Assembly (NCBI GenBank): GCA_948567375.1
Contig: OX419755.1
Location: 69,196,944 to 69,260,943 of the forward strand
DNA from: Lunularia cruciata
Taxonomy: Eukaryota; Streptophyta; Marchantiopsida; Lunulariales; Lunulariaceae
Reading direction: 5' to 3'
DNA length: 64,000 nucleotides
Position numbers and translations under genes: made by a program. The notes below the pieces were generated by a model, which saw nothing but the letters and a program-made list of their open reading frames with translations, searched no databases and was not told where the DNA came from. Positions 10,131 through 20,186 of the stretch are shown piece by piece. Each line of letters starts with the position of its first letter. The first letter of the stretch is position 1.

Positions 10131-11087
10131 TGCCAAGCCAAGGCTCACAATCCAGGTCAAACAGTTTAGGTCCATAGCCTGACCTAACACCTTACGCCTA
10201 GATGCCTCTGACACTGCTGGAACAGCGGTAATACCAGTACAAAAACCCATCACCCGCTCTCTCTCATCAGCATTGGGCTCCACCAATTGCTGTAACTATG
10301 AGTCCCAAACAAGTCTAGGTCCTCCCTCTCAAAAAGCATGAGAGCCTGGGAAACTCATGAGTGTGGGAAATGCGGCTCTAGGTTGTCCAACTAGGTTCAC
10401 CACTGCCATAGGTGACCTATCAGCCACTACTACTGTCTGAGACTGACGCCCAACGTCCAAGATATCATCAACAAGAATGTGGTCCAATCACTGAATCCCA
10501 TCATAAGCATGTTGTAGAACCTCTCTGGGTAAGAGGTTTGTCCACCAAAGACAAAGACAATGAGCCCGTGATCCCACTCTGGTTGCATCTAACAATACAG
10601 CAGGTCCTATCCAAGAATGGACCTGATGTGTACTCACCACCACTCTAGTGCAAGAATCACCCATCAAAGGAACGTTCTCCAAAAGGTAAGCTAGAGAAAC
10701 GGACTGATGAACCTGGAGATGTCATAATATCCGTAACATCTCCCAAAACACACCAGAACGAGGATTTTGAAGACCCAAATTGCGGCCCGCACGTGTATGT
10801 CCCTAACATGGCTATCCAGAAATCACCAAGTGAATAGGCCCATGTCTTTCTAGGTCATGCGCCCCCAGTAAGGAAATGTCTGATGGTAGGGCCTTTTGGT
10901 AACCTCTAACTGCTGACATCGGTAATAACTCCGGATACCGATAGGCCAAGTGTGCCACATGATGTAGAGAGACTCGCCTAGCAGTCTCATCCTTCTCTAC
11001 ATACAAGTACCTCTGTACTCGTATACCCGCCTGTAACACCGCAGCTAGTCCGGTGCTAATCCCACCAAACAACTCCAATAGGCATAT
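10131..11087 (-). pseudogene. B1 C5 cytosine DNA methyltransferase domain (DNMT3-like)
   Basis: About 319 codons on the minus strand, in frame with RT. Motif I is LELFGGISTGLAAVLQAGI (FGGISTG at 11049-11069), with YLYVEKDETARR as the SAM-binding acidic strand. Motif IV is the Pro-Cys at 10806-10811, with the preceding Trp and following Gln codons both now TAG (10812-10814, 10803-10805). Motif VI is LENVPL (about 10667-10682). Motif VIII is DATRVGSRAHCLCLWWTNLLP (10527-10589). Motif IX/X is RVMGFCTGIT and RRKVLGQAMDLNCLTWIV (about 10133-10260). Order I-IV-VI-VIII-X excludes the rearranged DRM type and resembles DNMT3. It would transfer methyl from SAM to cytosine C5. Two more stops lie between motifs VIII and IX. 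Retroelement-borne C5 methyltransferases have been reported from charophyte algae and dinoflagellates. Confidence 0.88.
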
Positions 11088-11204
11088 CCCCTCTACTAGA
11101 TATTGCCAAGCAATGAGTGTGGTATCCAGAGGTGTCAAAGCAATTGCCTCTAGAGGCTCATCCTCACACTCATCTCTTGATGGTACGAAGGCTCCATTCC
11201 AAGC

Positions 11205-11929
11205 CTATTGCACCAACTGATCTGCATGTTGCTGCAATGCCTCCTCTGAACTCCACAATGGAACATCCAAAGTGGATGGAACAATCCCACTTGTACTCCA
11301 AAGCCAAGTGATCTCCTCTGGTATTGGAGTATGCTCTGCATGGGCATTCCCCTCCAACAAGTCACCAGGCCAAGTCACTGCACCACTAAAAGCTAAAACT
11401 GATGATGCCATGGTCTCAGACTGTAGTGAGCCAAGACTGCCACTACTGAAGCATACTGGTAGGCAACATACCCGTCCTTCACCAGACAGCCAACCAGGTC
11501 TATAAGAGGTTGTCTCCTCCCAATAGTCAATGTTGAAACCCATGGAGTATAACACTGCTCCCCCAACTAGCACATCATATGACTCAGCTGTTGTCGCAAT
11601 AGCCTGAGCTCTCACTACCAAGCTATCAGTTGGATGACCAGGCTGAACTTGGACAACAAGCTCCCTACGTGTGATGTACTGTGTCGAACCACCACCTAGA
11701 GATGTCTGGATCTGAAATGGACACCTCTCACATTGGTCTTCCGTAACTCCAGACCGACAACTGCAGCCTTCCCCAACATAAGAGGCTGCACACCAGAGTC
11801 TAACAAGACTCTTTGTGGTGTATAGACCTTCCTTAAAGGTACCACCAAACAAAAAATCCCCCTCTGGTTATCCAATAGGACAACATCAGGTGTAAATCGC
11901 ACTCTCTCAAAGGCCGGTCTAGCTGGCAA
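11205..11929 (-). pseudogene. B1 protease, with a frameshift
   Basis: The minus strand encodes RVLLDSGVQPLMLGKAAVVG (active-site DSG, about 11800-11815) and, downstream, AQAIATTAESYDVLVGG and SMGFNIDYWEETTSYRPGW, the typical gypsy retropepsin and flap region. The DSG half is in one frame and the downstream half in another, joining at about 11710 near VHF/QIQTS. A one-base indel is the simplest explanation. A programmed frameshift cannot be excluded because the second copy has lost this region. A spacer of about 35 codons leads to the methyltransferase. Confidence 0.8.
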
Positions 11930-12299
11930 CTCTTCTAGTCTAGCCGCTGCTGCCTACCATAAACCATTGGTCGCTAAACGGATCCTATGCTCCTCAACCA
12001 AGTCAGCTCCACTACCAACCACCTTTGCTCTAGTAGTAGGAATTGCACCATCCCTACTCTCACACAACGTGGCAACCAACCGGAATATTGGGGCTGGGTC
12101 AACTCCCAATGTAAACATATCATTGGCCGAAAACAAAGGACGCCGCATAATCAGCAGAGCCGCCCATAACATCATGCTAGACTCAATCTGTGTAGTAGCA
12201 GGTGGCTGACTAGCAGGTAGTCCATCATGTACTCCATCACCACCTACCACACCTGCACTAGGACATCTAGGAACCATGGATGTTGTCTGCAATGCCTCA

Positions 12300-12900
12300 G
12301 ATAGCGTGAAAGATTGGGGAAGTCTAACCTGTCTCCCAACCTCTCCTCTCTATGGGTCCAACTCCACTGATGCTCCTCTAGGCTCTGGAGCACGTACTAC
12401 ACTCCTAGTCATTGCTGTAGATGCATCCACCTGTGCTGCTCCGCACATGAAGTCCAAAGCATCTCTATCACCAGCATATGAGGTGGAAGCCTCAACACCC
12501 AAATCTGATCTCCTCTGAGCAATAGCCATACTAGCCAATCTCTACTCCAACTGCTCAATCCGAGAAGCCATAGCTATGTCAGAAGTAAGAGCAGGTACTA
12601 CACCCCTACTAGGTGTAGATCCTCTACCACCACCTCTACCACCTCGTCCTCCATGAACTAGAGCTCCTCTACTACCTGCCATAGCAACTCTACCACTCCG
12701 TTATGCCGGGTGTAGGTCAAAACACCAATCACTAGTGTGACCAAATCTATGGTAATGCTCACATTGCCTCTGTGCTGGTTGTGATGCACCAGAGGTATCA
12801 GGTCCGCTGCCTTGAGTACACTCTCTCCTATGGTGAGGTCCACCACAAGTCCAACAAGCAACACCACCACTCACTAGCTACTGCTAACCCAAAAATGAGG
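12300..12900 (-). pseudogene. B1 nucleocapsid zinc knuckles and Gly-rich tail
   Basis: Minus-strand reading gives CWTCGGPHHRREC, a CX2CX3HX4C knuckle, and CEHYHRFGHTSDWC, a second knuckle whose second Cys is Tyr here but Cys in the other copy (36120-36240). A Gly/Arg-rich RNA-binding-like stretch (GGRGGRGGGRG) and a linker to the protease follow. These modules bind element RNA in the capsid particle. Confidence 0.75.
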
Positions 12901-13268
12901 ATAAGGGTCTAACTCCACTAGGCCCTCCACTCGCTCCATAGGATCTGTGCTGTCCACCCTGTCCTCAAAAACCAATTAGGCGTGGTGCACTCTACTACAC
13001 TCTAGAAGAAGTCACAGCCATGGATGAGGTCTCTCTACCAAATCCAGATGTCACCACTCTCTCCTCCACCATGTTGAGCTCAATACGCTCAGCCAAACCA
13101 AAGACTACTGCCAAAGTGGGCGAAGTAGCCTGCAACAACATAGCATCATGAACTCTACGTTGTAACTCCCTATCCAGTATCCCATACCAAAATTGGACTG
13201 CTTGGGTTTACTTCCTGAGTGAAACTGATCAGCCACCTCATGCAAGTGTATGCCTTCCGTTGGAACTC

Positions 13269-14060
13269 CTACAAGCTCCTCAGCTTGACAATCCGCACTC
13301 CCTGGTAGTTCTGCCTCAAACATAGGAAGAACTCCACCATGGGGTTAAACCCCGGTAACACACCACCTCCTGCAGCGGTACCTCCACTTGTAGTAGCACT
13401 ATCTCCAGCTAGTGCACCTCCACTAGCTCCACCCACACTACTTGAGCTAGAACTCGTAGGTACAGCCGATTTACTCCTGGCCACCGAGCCTGAAATGATG
13501 GAGACATAGTGTGGAGACCAATACTGTCTCCATAACTCAATCTCCTCCAGATAAGCTCTCTTGAACTCATGGTAGTCATCCATCGGTGGACCCTCCAAGT
13601 GTTGGAACAACCTCTTCCATGCCATGAAGGGTCTGAACAAAGTCAGGTTCCGCATCTGCTGCAGATCACACCAACTGTCAAACTCATGGATGAAGTCATC
13701 CAACTCAATGGTACCCACTATACCAAAGAAATGCCTAGGGCCTTTGGAGGCCCCATAGATCTTGTCCATGTCCCACAACAATAGTGCGGACACACCGAGT
13801 GCACTCTCAACTGAATCAGCTCCTATGTCAAACTCCAACTCAGAGTCAATCTCCTCCCTCACTAGGACCTGAGATACAGGCTGATACCAAGCACCACTCC
13901 AAATAAACCCACTACGTACTGCAGAGCTAACTCCTCTGGAATCTCCAAAGAACTCCGTCGTGACAAAGTAACCACAAAGCAAACCCAAACCACCAACTGC
14001 AACCGCAAGTGCCCCACCAAGTGCCAACACCACCACGTGCCAACACCAACTAAGCACCAC
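13269..14060 (-). pseudogene. B1 gag capsid region
   Basis: Minus-strand frame of 263 codons. It contains LDDFIHEFDSWCDLQQMRN and MAWKRLFQHLEGPPMDDYHE, the pattern of gypsy capsid proteins, then Ser/Gly-rich low-complexity sequence and FFLCLRQNYQGVRIVKLRSL. The first 30 residues look hydrophobic and are probably not original coding sequence. The frame breaks just downstream, and stops accumulate to 12900. The same capsid is recognisable in the second copy split by element A. Confidence 0.7.
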
Positions 14061-15447
14061 CCACTAATGTAACTCTAACCAAGATAACTACACTAGAGGA
14101 AAGGGCAACCTGTAACCTGCCATCATAACATGCACTCTCACGGTCTGCAGGTCATCACTTCTTGCCTCACCGGAGAGAAACAAAGGTAGTCTGACTGGTC
14201 ATCACTCTAGCCTCACCACCGAGAGCACACCAGAGCACCAATGCTCAAAAGTCAGGGCACCTCACACAAACGTGGTGCACAAACAGGAAGCGGAGAATGG
14301 AGGGGGTCCAATCACAAGAAATCTCAACAAAAACCCTCCATCTCATAACACAACACAAGACTGACTCTACCACCATTTGGCATTTGACATAAGAGAAGTT
14401 TGTATCTAAGTCCTAAGCTACCAGGATCACCAAGAATGGGATCAAACTCCTCTCCTAGCCAAAGCTACATGTGTATAGATAATTATGGCATAGTCACTAG
14501 GACAACAAGTGAGGGTGTACCTGTTGGCTAGGGCACCAATCTAGGAACAAGAGATCTAGGAGTCAAACCCTGTTGTGCACAATCTAGCAGGAAAGGCAGA
14601 TTTTTTCAACCAATGACCAAGATCTACTCTAAACTAGCTACCCTCACGCCAGCAAGCTGGCTTGCTGGCCCTTCTAGGCCTTTGTAGCCCACAACTCTAT
14701 GCCTCGAAGCCTCTAAATGCCCAAATGAGGCCTTTCTTGTTGCCACTTCAAACCTCTTCCAAAATTGGCAAAAATTGGCAAAACTTCTCCAAATCTACGA
14801 AAGTCCTCAAAACTAGCAAAACTCCTCCAAATCTAGCCAAAATCTGATGTAAATCCCAGCCAAAATCTGACATAAACCCTAAAGTTGGCTATCCGCCAAA
14901 TCCCTTGCTAACTTTCCACTCTCCAAATCTGCAAAAGTCCTGCAAACTAGCAAAACTCCTCCAAATCTGCCAAAAAGCGAAACTCCTCCAAATCTGGCCA
15001 AAATCTGACATAAATCCCAACCAAAATCTGACATAAAATCTGATGTAAACCCTAAAGTTGGCTGTCTACCGAATCCCCCGCTAACTTTCCACTCGAGCCA
15101 AATTGACAACACGTGTTTTTCCAAATCACAAATTCATGAGAAGAGCTTCCCAACTCCACCTTCAATTTGACTTTCTGAGCCCAACTTGTAGCAAATTGGT
15201 CTTGCTTTCACCTCTTGAGCTCAAAATCACAACCACTACTTGAAATTTGCTCCTTCTTTGCTCAAAATTTGGCCAGCGCTTCCGCACACCGTCCGCCTAA
15301 CTGCCAAATCTGCATCAATTGAACGAGCTTCTGCACACTAGGGAAACATTGAACTTGAATCAAGCTACCAACAATCCACCAAGCTTGGAGATACCACCAA
15401 CACTCAAAGTTCCTGTACCCAATTTCCCCTTGACTTCACTTCTTTGA
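14061..15447 (-). other. B1 5' leader, non-coding, with an internal duplication
   Basis: No convincing reading frame. It is rich in CCAAATCTG and CAAAATCTGACATAAA units. A segment containing CCCTAAAGTTGGCT and GCTAACTTTCCACTC occurs twice, at about 14863-14922 and 15031-15093, about 170 bp apart. The homologous leader of the second copy (43161-44487) has it once. No clear initiator-Met primer-binding site (TGGTATCAGAGC) is seen after the terminal repeat. Confidence 0.65.
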
Positions 15448-15898
15448 TGTAATCAGATTGCTTACCACTCTCAACTCAACACAACTCAGATCAGTACTTG
15501 ATCTGTCACTCTATAAATTGCCAACAACTAGGCATTGATTACAGTCAAGCCACACCCTTTCAAGCATAGAGAATCCATGTGACACTTGCCGGCTTCTGTC
15601 CACCATAGCCAGGAACTCGAAGGCTCAACATCAAAGAAGTGAGCTCTTTGGAGCTCACTTCGAAACTATACCCCCTGGACTCGAGCTGGCTCTGAAACCC
15701 TAACGGTCCCGCTGATGGCACACTCAACAGTGCAAACGGTGCAAAGTGACGGTGGGCCCTACCATGAAGTCAGTACCCTGAACACAAAATCTAACCGTCG
15801 AAAAATAGTCTTGAAGAAACTACTGAAATAACTCTAACTACTATCACTTGAACTCCAGTGTCTAAGCATCTAGATGCGGCACTACAAATGGCGTGACA
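15448..15898 (-). repeat. B1 terminal repeat A1 (5' end of element)
   Basis: A 451-bp unit that on the plus strand starts TGTAATCAG and ends GGCGTGACA, followed directly by a chromovirus RT sequence. Nearly the same unit occurs at 44488-44939 and at 18727-19176. The outer terminus (TGTCACGCC on the minus strand) is identical in position in both family-B copies, so it is a true element end. Confidence 0.85.
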
Positions 15899-16510
15899 CC
15901 ATTGATAGAGAGGATGTGCAAAAGATTACCTTTTGCACAAGGTATGGGCATTTTGAATAGAAATGTCTACCTTTTCGGCTCACTAATGCTTTGGCAATCT
16001 TCATGCATCACTTGTTGAATTGGCTATTGGATTAGTATGTGATGATATTCTTGGATGATATTTTAATCCATGGCAAGACAGAGGCAAAACATATGAATCA
16101 CATGCAAGAAATCTTAAGACTCCTTCTACATCAATGGAAGTTTTATTACAAGAAGTCAAAGTGTGCTTTTTGGCATAACAAAGTTACCTTCTTGGGTCAT
16201 AAGGTCTCATCAAAAGGGATCAAGATGTAAGAGAAGAAAATCAAGGCCATTATTGATTAGCCTACCCTAAAGGATGCCATAGAAGTGTGTGCATTTAATC
16301 AATTTGTAAGTTTTTACTAATAATTCATCCACTACTATGCTCATGTGACCATACCATTGATTGATCTCTTGAGAAAGACCTCAAGCTTTCAATGGACCAC
16401 CCAACATAAAGAAGCATTCAAGAAGATAAAGCATATGGTGTCTTCAAGATCTATTCTTCAATCATATGATCCTCATTTAACTTGTGTGGTTAATCTTGAT
16501 GCTTCTAACT
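15899..16510 (+). pseudogene. Element C reverse transcriptase / RNase H fragment
   Basis: Encodes the C-terminal half of a chromoviral RT: TFCTRYGHFE, FLDDILIHGKTEAKHMNHMQ, KCAFWHNKVTFLGHKVSSKG, then FQWTTQHKEAFKKIKHMVSS and VNLDASN of RNase H. Several in-frame stops are present (for example after GIKM and within the RT-RNase H connection). It is close to the same region of element A. Confidence 0.85.
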
Positions 16511-16830
16511 TGATATTTCCACCTTGTCTTTCTTGTTTCCAAGTTGAAACCCTTTGTTTCTAACCCATCTTCCTTTTCTACTTGTGTCCAACCCCCTCCT
16601 CCTCTTTTCCCTATCAATGATGATTAGGAGTATAAATTTGATCATATGCTTGCACATTGCAGCATTCAATATTACCACCAACAACATACTCCATGAAAAG
16701 TCTTTCGGAAAGAGTATCTTCTTCATGATACTTCTTAAGAGCCTCTTTCTCATCTCCACAATGAAAAAATTGCTATTTAGGATTTTGAAGCTTTCCTTGT
16801 GACAAGGATGTTACCAACTAGTAGTGGAAG
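16511..16830 (+). pseudogene. Element C integrase tail and chromodomain relic, polypurine tract
   Basis: Reading across frames gives a PFVSNPSSFSTCVQPPPP-like linker, then EYKFDHMLAHC and a degenerate chromodomain ending in TSSGR before the LTR. Chromodomains at this place direct chromovirus integration to heterochromatin (family knowledge). The equivalent region is intact enough to recognise in elements A and E. Confidence 0.65.
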
Positions 16831-16834
16831 AATA

Positions 16835-17306
16835 TGCAACAATATGGAGTTTACAAAAAAGTTTGTTGAGACCAATGAAGGAGCAAATAGAAGCTTCCTA
16901 GAAGCATTTAGGAAGCTTCTTAGGACCTTCAAGTATTTAATAATGTGTATGCCAAATGACAACTTATATGAGGAAGCTTCTTGGCTAGCTTAGTTTGCAT
17001 GCCAAGTAGGTGGCTTCTAGAAGGAAGCCTCTTGGGAAGTTTTCCTAATTAGCTTAGCTTGCATGCTAAGTAGATGACTTCTAAAAGGAAGCTTTTCAAG
17101 AAGCTTCCTGGTTAACTTAGTTTGCACTCTAAGAATGTAGCATTTAGGAAACTTCTTGAGAAGTTTCTCAAGAGCTTTGTATGTTCTCTATAAACACCAA
17201 AGCCCAAGCTCATGCTAGACATTCAAAGTTTCCCTCATTTAGGAGTCCTAGTGTGATCTTTCACTCCAATATTCCATTCTCCTATTTCTCCCCTTGATCT
17301 TTTACA
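16835..17306 (+). repeat. 3' LTR of element C
   Basis: A 472-bp LTR from TGCAACAATATGGAG to CTTTTACA. It has the AAGCTTC-rich centre and a TATAAACA box followed by CCAAAGCCCAAGCTCATGCTAG, as in the A and E LTRs. It is more diverged than those of element A. Confidence 0.85.
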
Positions 17307-17650
17307 AGAATGAAAGACTAGAGTGAAAGATCACATTGAGGCTCTCAAGTGAGGGAAACCATAAATGCCTAGTATGATCTTGGGCTTTGGTATTTATAGG
17401 GAAACATACAAGGCTTTTGGGAAACTTCCTCGTAAAAGCAATTTATTTGGAGTGCAAGTTAAGTTAGTTAGGAAGTTTCCTTCTAGAAGCTGCCTAGTTG
17501 GGATGCAAGTTAATCTAAACAAGAAGCTACCTACTTGGTATACACATTACTTGATATTTGGAAGGTACCAAGCTATTTCTAAAATATTCTTTGAATTTCT
17601 TGGCTAATTTGGCCTATTTGATAAATCATTAGCCTCTACTAACTCATAAA
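17307..17650 (-). repeat. Inverted, degraded chromovirus LTR fragment
   Basis: On the plus strand the sequence runs GTGAAAGATCACATT...CCTAGTATGATCTTGGGCTTTGGTATTTATAGG, the reverse complement of the promoter end of the neighbouring C LTR. It decays before the expected TGTAACAATATGG terminus. It forms a head-to-head pair with the C 3' LTR. Confidence 0.65.
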
Positions 17651-18190
17651 AAAATTATGGTGTGTTGGAAGAAGGTTCCTCACTTAGGTGAGATGTTTTC
17701 ATTAGAAAAGGAGTATATAAAGGATACATCACTTGACTCCAAAGGAACTTTAAAGGAAAATGTGTTGAACTACTTAAAGTGTTATAAAGTGGGAGAAGAA
17801 GACAAAGTGAATGACTATCCCAAAGACCAAGAGGACCACTATACCCTACTTGGACTAAGCCAAGTAAGCCATGTGGAAAGGATTGTTGATCCAAATGATT
17901 GTAAAGACATAGTCATAGCCAAGGAAAGGATTTTGAAGATATCTAAGCATGTGTCTCAAGCCAAACATAAAGATTATGCATCAATATTCCAAGAGTATCA
18001 AGATATATTTTTGGAAGATTGAGCAGATGTTTTGGCATTCTATGAAAAATTTGGGAGCATCATATTGATTTAGAAGAATGTGCAATACCCATTTTGCAAT
18101 GACAATATTGGGCTCAATCCAAAGTACTCATTATTATTGAATGATAAGAATTAGACAAAAATACCTTAGTGGTGGTATCATCTTCCTTGT
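17651..18190 (+). pseudogene. Relic T (left part): pre-RT region of an old gypsy element
   Basis: An open stretch (17657-18019) includes HKDYASIFQEYQDIFLED, followed after a stop by ADVLAFYEKFGSI. This resembles the segment just before the reverse transcriptase of non-chromoviral gypsy elements (compare FRKFIHVFAFSYKDLKE in element H). The continuation with RT motifs lies at 50322-50640 beyond element E, and CTTGT (18186-18190) pairs with CTTAT (50322-50326). Identification of the upstream part is tentative. Confidence 0.5.
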
Positions 18191-18556
18191 TGTAAAAGAC
18201 CAAGACCAAGGAGAGAATTAGGAGAATAAAAGATCACATTGGGACACTTGAGTATGGGAAAACCCAAATGCCTAGCATGAGCTTTAGCTTTGGTATTTAA
18301 TGTGAGCATACAAGGCTCTTGAGAAGTTTCTCAAGAAGCTTCTTTCTAGAGGCCGTCTACTTAGCATGCAAGCTAAGCTAGTTGGAAGCTTCTAGAAGCT
18401 TCTTTTTAAAAGCTACCTACTTGGGGTGCAAGCTAAGCTAGCAATGAAGCTTATCAAGAAACTTCCTAGATAATTTTGGAATATTATAGGTTAATTTGAC
18501 ATATTTTCTACTTCATTAGTCCTAACTAACTTTATTGCTAAACTCCATATTATTAC
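18191..18556 (-). repeat. 3' LTR of element E (internally shortened)
   Basis: Starts TGTAAAAGACC and ends ATATTATTACA on the plus strand. It is about 366 bp against 426 bp for the 5' LTR, so it carries internal deletion. It retains a perfect TTCTAGAAGCTTC heat-shock-element-like motif (18390-18402) and a TATTTAATG-type promoter region. Confidence 0.85.
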
Positions 18557-18620
18557 ATATTCCCCCACCGCTAGTTGGTGATGTCCTTGTCGCCAATGAA
18601 GCTTCAAACTCCTGGATGGT
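18557..18620 (-). pseudogene. Element E chromodomain end and polypurine tract
   Basis: Minus-strand codons give TIQEFEASLATRTSPTSGGG, the same tail as in element A, and overlap a purine-rich GGCGGTGGGGGAAT-type tract just before the LTR. The chain is cut at 18620 by element B2 and continues at 44940. Confidence 0.8.
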
Positions 18621-18726
18621 TGTTGTGCGTATATACATCACTACACAACATACATCATTGTCAACAGCATACACTATAGAAGCACAACTCACACATAAGT
18701 CATATATAGACTCTAAAGTGCCACAA
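18621..18726 (-). repeat. B2 terminal repeat B (outer copy)
   Basis: About 106 bp, on the plus strand TGTTGTGCGTATATACATC...AAAGTGCCACAA. It is repeated with few changes at 19177-19284 on the other side of the A2 unit. The outer end gives ...CACAACA on the minus strand, a TG...CA-compatible terminus next to the TGGT target repeat. Confidence 0.75.
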
Positions 18727-19176
18727 TAATCAGATTGTTTAAAACTCTCAAATACACTCAACTCAGATCAGTAATTACTCTGTCACTCTATAAATTGCCA
18801 ACAAGTGGGCACTAATTACAATCAAGCCACACCCACTCTAGCTAAGAGAATCTAGGTGATGTTTGATGTCCTCTATCCACCATAGCCAGGAACTCGAAGG
18901 CTCAACATCAGAGAAGTGAGCTCTTTGGAGCTGCACTTCAAAAGTATACCCCTAGACTCAAGCTAGGTCTGCAACCCTAATGGTCCCGCTGATGGCACAC
19001 TTGATGGTGCAAACGGTGCAAAGTAACTATGGGCCCCACCATGAAGTCAATAACCCAAACATGAAATCTGACCGTTGGAAAGTAGTCTCTAAGAAACTGC
19101 TGAAATAACTCTAACTACTATCATTGGAACTCCAATGTCCGAGCAATCTAGATGCAACACTACAAATGGTGTGACA
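18727..19176 (-). repeat. B2 terminal repeat A2
   Basis: About 450 bp, homologous to 44488-44939 (A1 of the same element) and 15448-15898 (A1 of B1). It ends GGTGTGACA. On both sides it is flanked by the 106-108-bp B unit instead of by host DNA on one side. Confidence 0.8.
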
Positions 19177-19284
19177 GCTGTCATGCGTATATACATCGTT
19201 ACACAATATACATTGTTGTCAACATCATACACTATAGAAGCACAACTCACACATAAGTCATACATAGACTCTAAAGTGCCACAA
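19177..19284 (-). repeat. B2 terminal repeat B (inner copy)
   Basis: About 108 bp, GCTGTCATGCGTATATACATC...AAAGTGCCACAA on the plus strand, a near copy of 18621-18726. On the minus strand it follows a purine-rich CTAGGGGAGGCGA tract that could be the polypurine tract, so synthesis of the 3' repeat would begin here (inference). Confidence 0.75.
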
Positions 19285-20186
19285 TCGCCTCCCCTAGTTG
19301 GCGGTTAGGTCCCTAGACAGCCATCTACTCCAAGTATATGGTATACCCTATGATGGGCAAAGATCAGGAGGCCGGGTGCTATGGAGTCCCATTGTTAGTT
19401 GCTTGTCTACAATCTATACCATATAAAGAATGAACTAGTTATAGGTCAAGTACATCTAGGACATAACCACTATCCTTGAGGAATCATAGTGAAGAGAGGA
19501 GTCATACATGCCATATGCCCTCTCAAACAGCTAACACACTAACATAGTAGCAGCTCCACCATAAGAGCCACATAACATACACCTCAAGCTTGCACATACA
19601 AGTACCAAGCTTGGATCCATAGTACCATCAATGTTTGGGAGGTAGCATGGCACACAATTGTGCACACGATCCTTCCAAACAACACCATCACATCCTTCTA
19701 ACACAAGGACTCCAGATGGCAAAACCTCATGCACTCTCAAGATAGTGCGGCCTATCGAAACATCAAGTGTTGTTGGTGTTATTTGTTGTATATATAGATA
19801 GCGTCTTGGATGAAATTGATAGATTGAGGGTCTATAACCTCCTCCTTGAATGGTAGCATAGCATAAAGTATCTCTATGTTGAGCAATCGCCAAGTTCTCA
19901 AAACCATCGGCATCACTCTCCGAAAGATCTCTGCCTATTGAGAACATGCGCTCATCCATACATCTGTGTCATCCAAGTCCAAAACTACAATAGCATCTTG
20001 ACAAATAGCTACAGGTAAATCTAGATCTTGTCCATAGAGTAGAAAGTAAGGAGAGAAAGATGCTAAGGAGGCTTGCCGGCTGAATCGATAGCCCATGGCC
20101 AACAAAGGTAATTGGAGATCCCAATCTCCCAAGTGGCCTCTTTGCAAACCATACTTTTGCAATCCTCTCTTCACCGTCTGAACCAC

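Larger units (their letters stand above)
6928..15898 (-). mobile_element. Element B1: Ty3/gypsy retrotransposon carrying a C5 cytosine DNA methyltransferase
   Basis: Minus-strand order is terminal repeat A1 (15448-15898), leader, gag, CCHC, protease, DNA methyltransferase, reverse transcriptase, RNase H, integrase. Most pol segments share one reading frame with scattered stops. The 3' end is missing because element G starts at 6927. The 5' end abuts a plus-strand chromovirus at a mid-reverse-transcriptase position, so B1 inserted there. A second copy of the same family spans 18621-44939. A methyltransferase between protease and RT is not part of ordinary plant gypsy elements. Confidence 0.9.
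15899..17306 (+). mobile_element. Element C: truncated plus-strand chromovirus with internal deletion
   Basis: Starts abruptly in reverse transcriptase (ATTGATAGAGAGGATGTGCA matches element A at 39651), because B1 inserted there. RT with FLDDILIHGKTEA, part of RNase H, a chromodomain relic, polypurine tract and 3' LTR follow. At about 16511 the sequence jumps from RNase H (LDASN) to the region before the chromodomain, removing the rest of RNase H and almost all integrase. Stops are numerous. Confidence 0.85.

Noticed and set aside
18621-19284. The 106-bp repeat flanking A2 read as a very long target-site duplication
   Set aside because: The inner copy follows a polypurine-like tract and a 4-bp target repeat lies outside the outer copy, so the unit belongs to the element.
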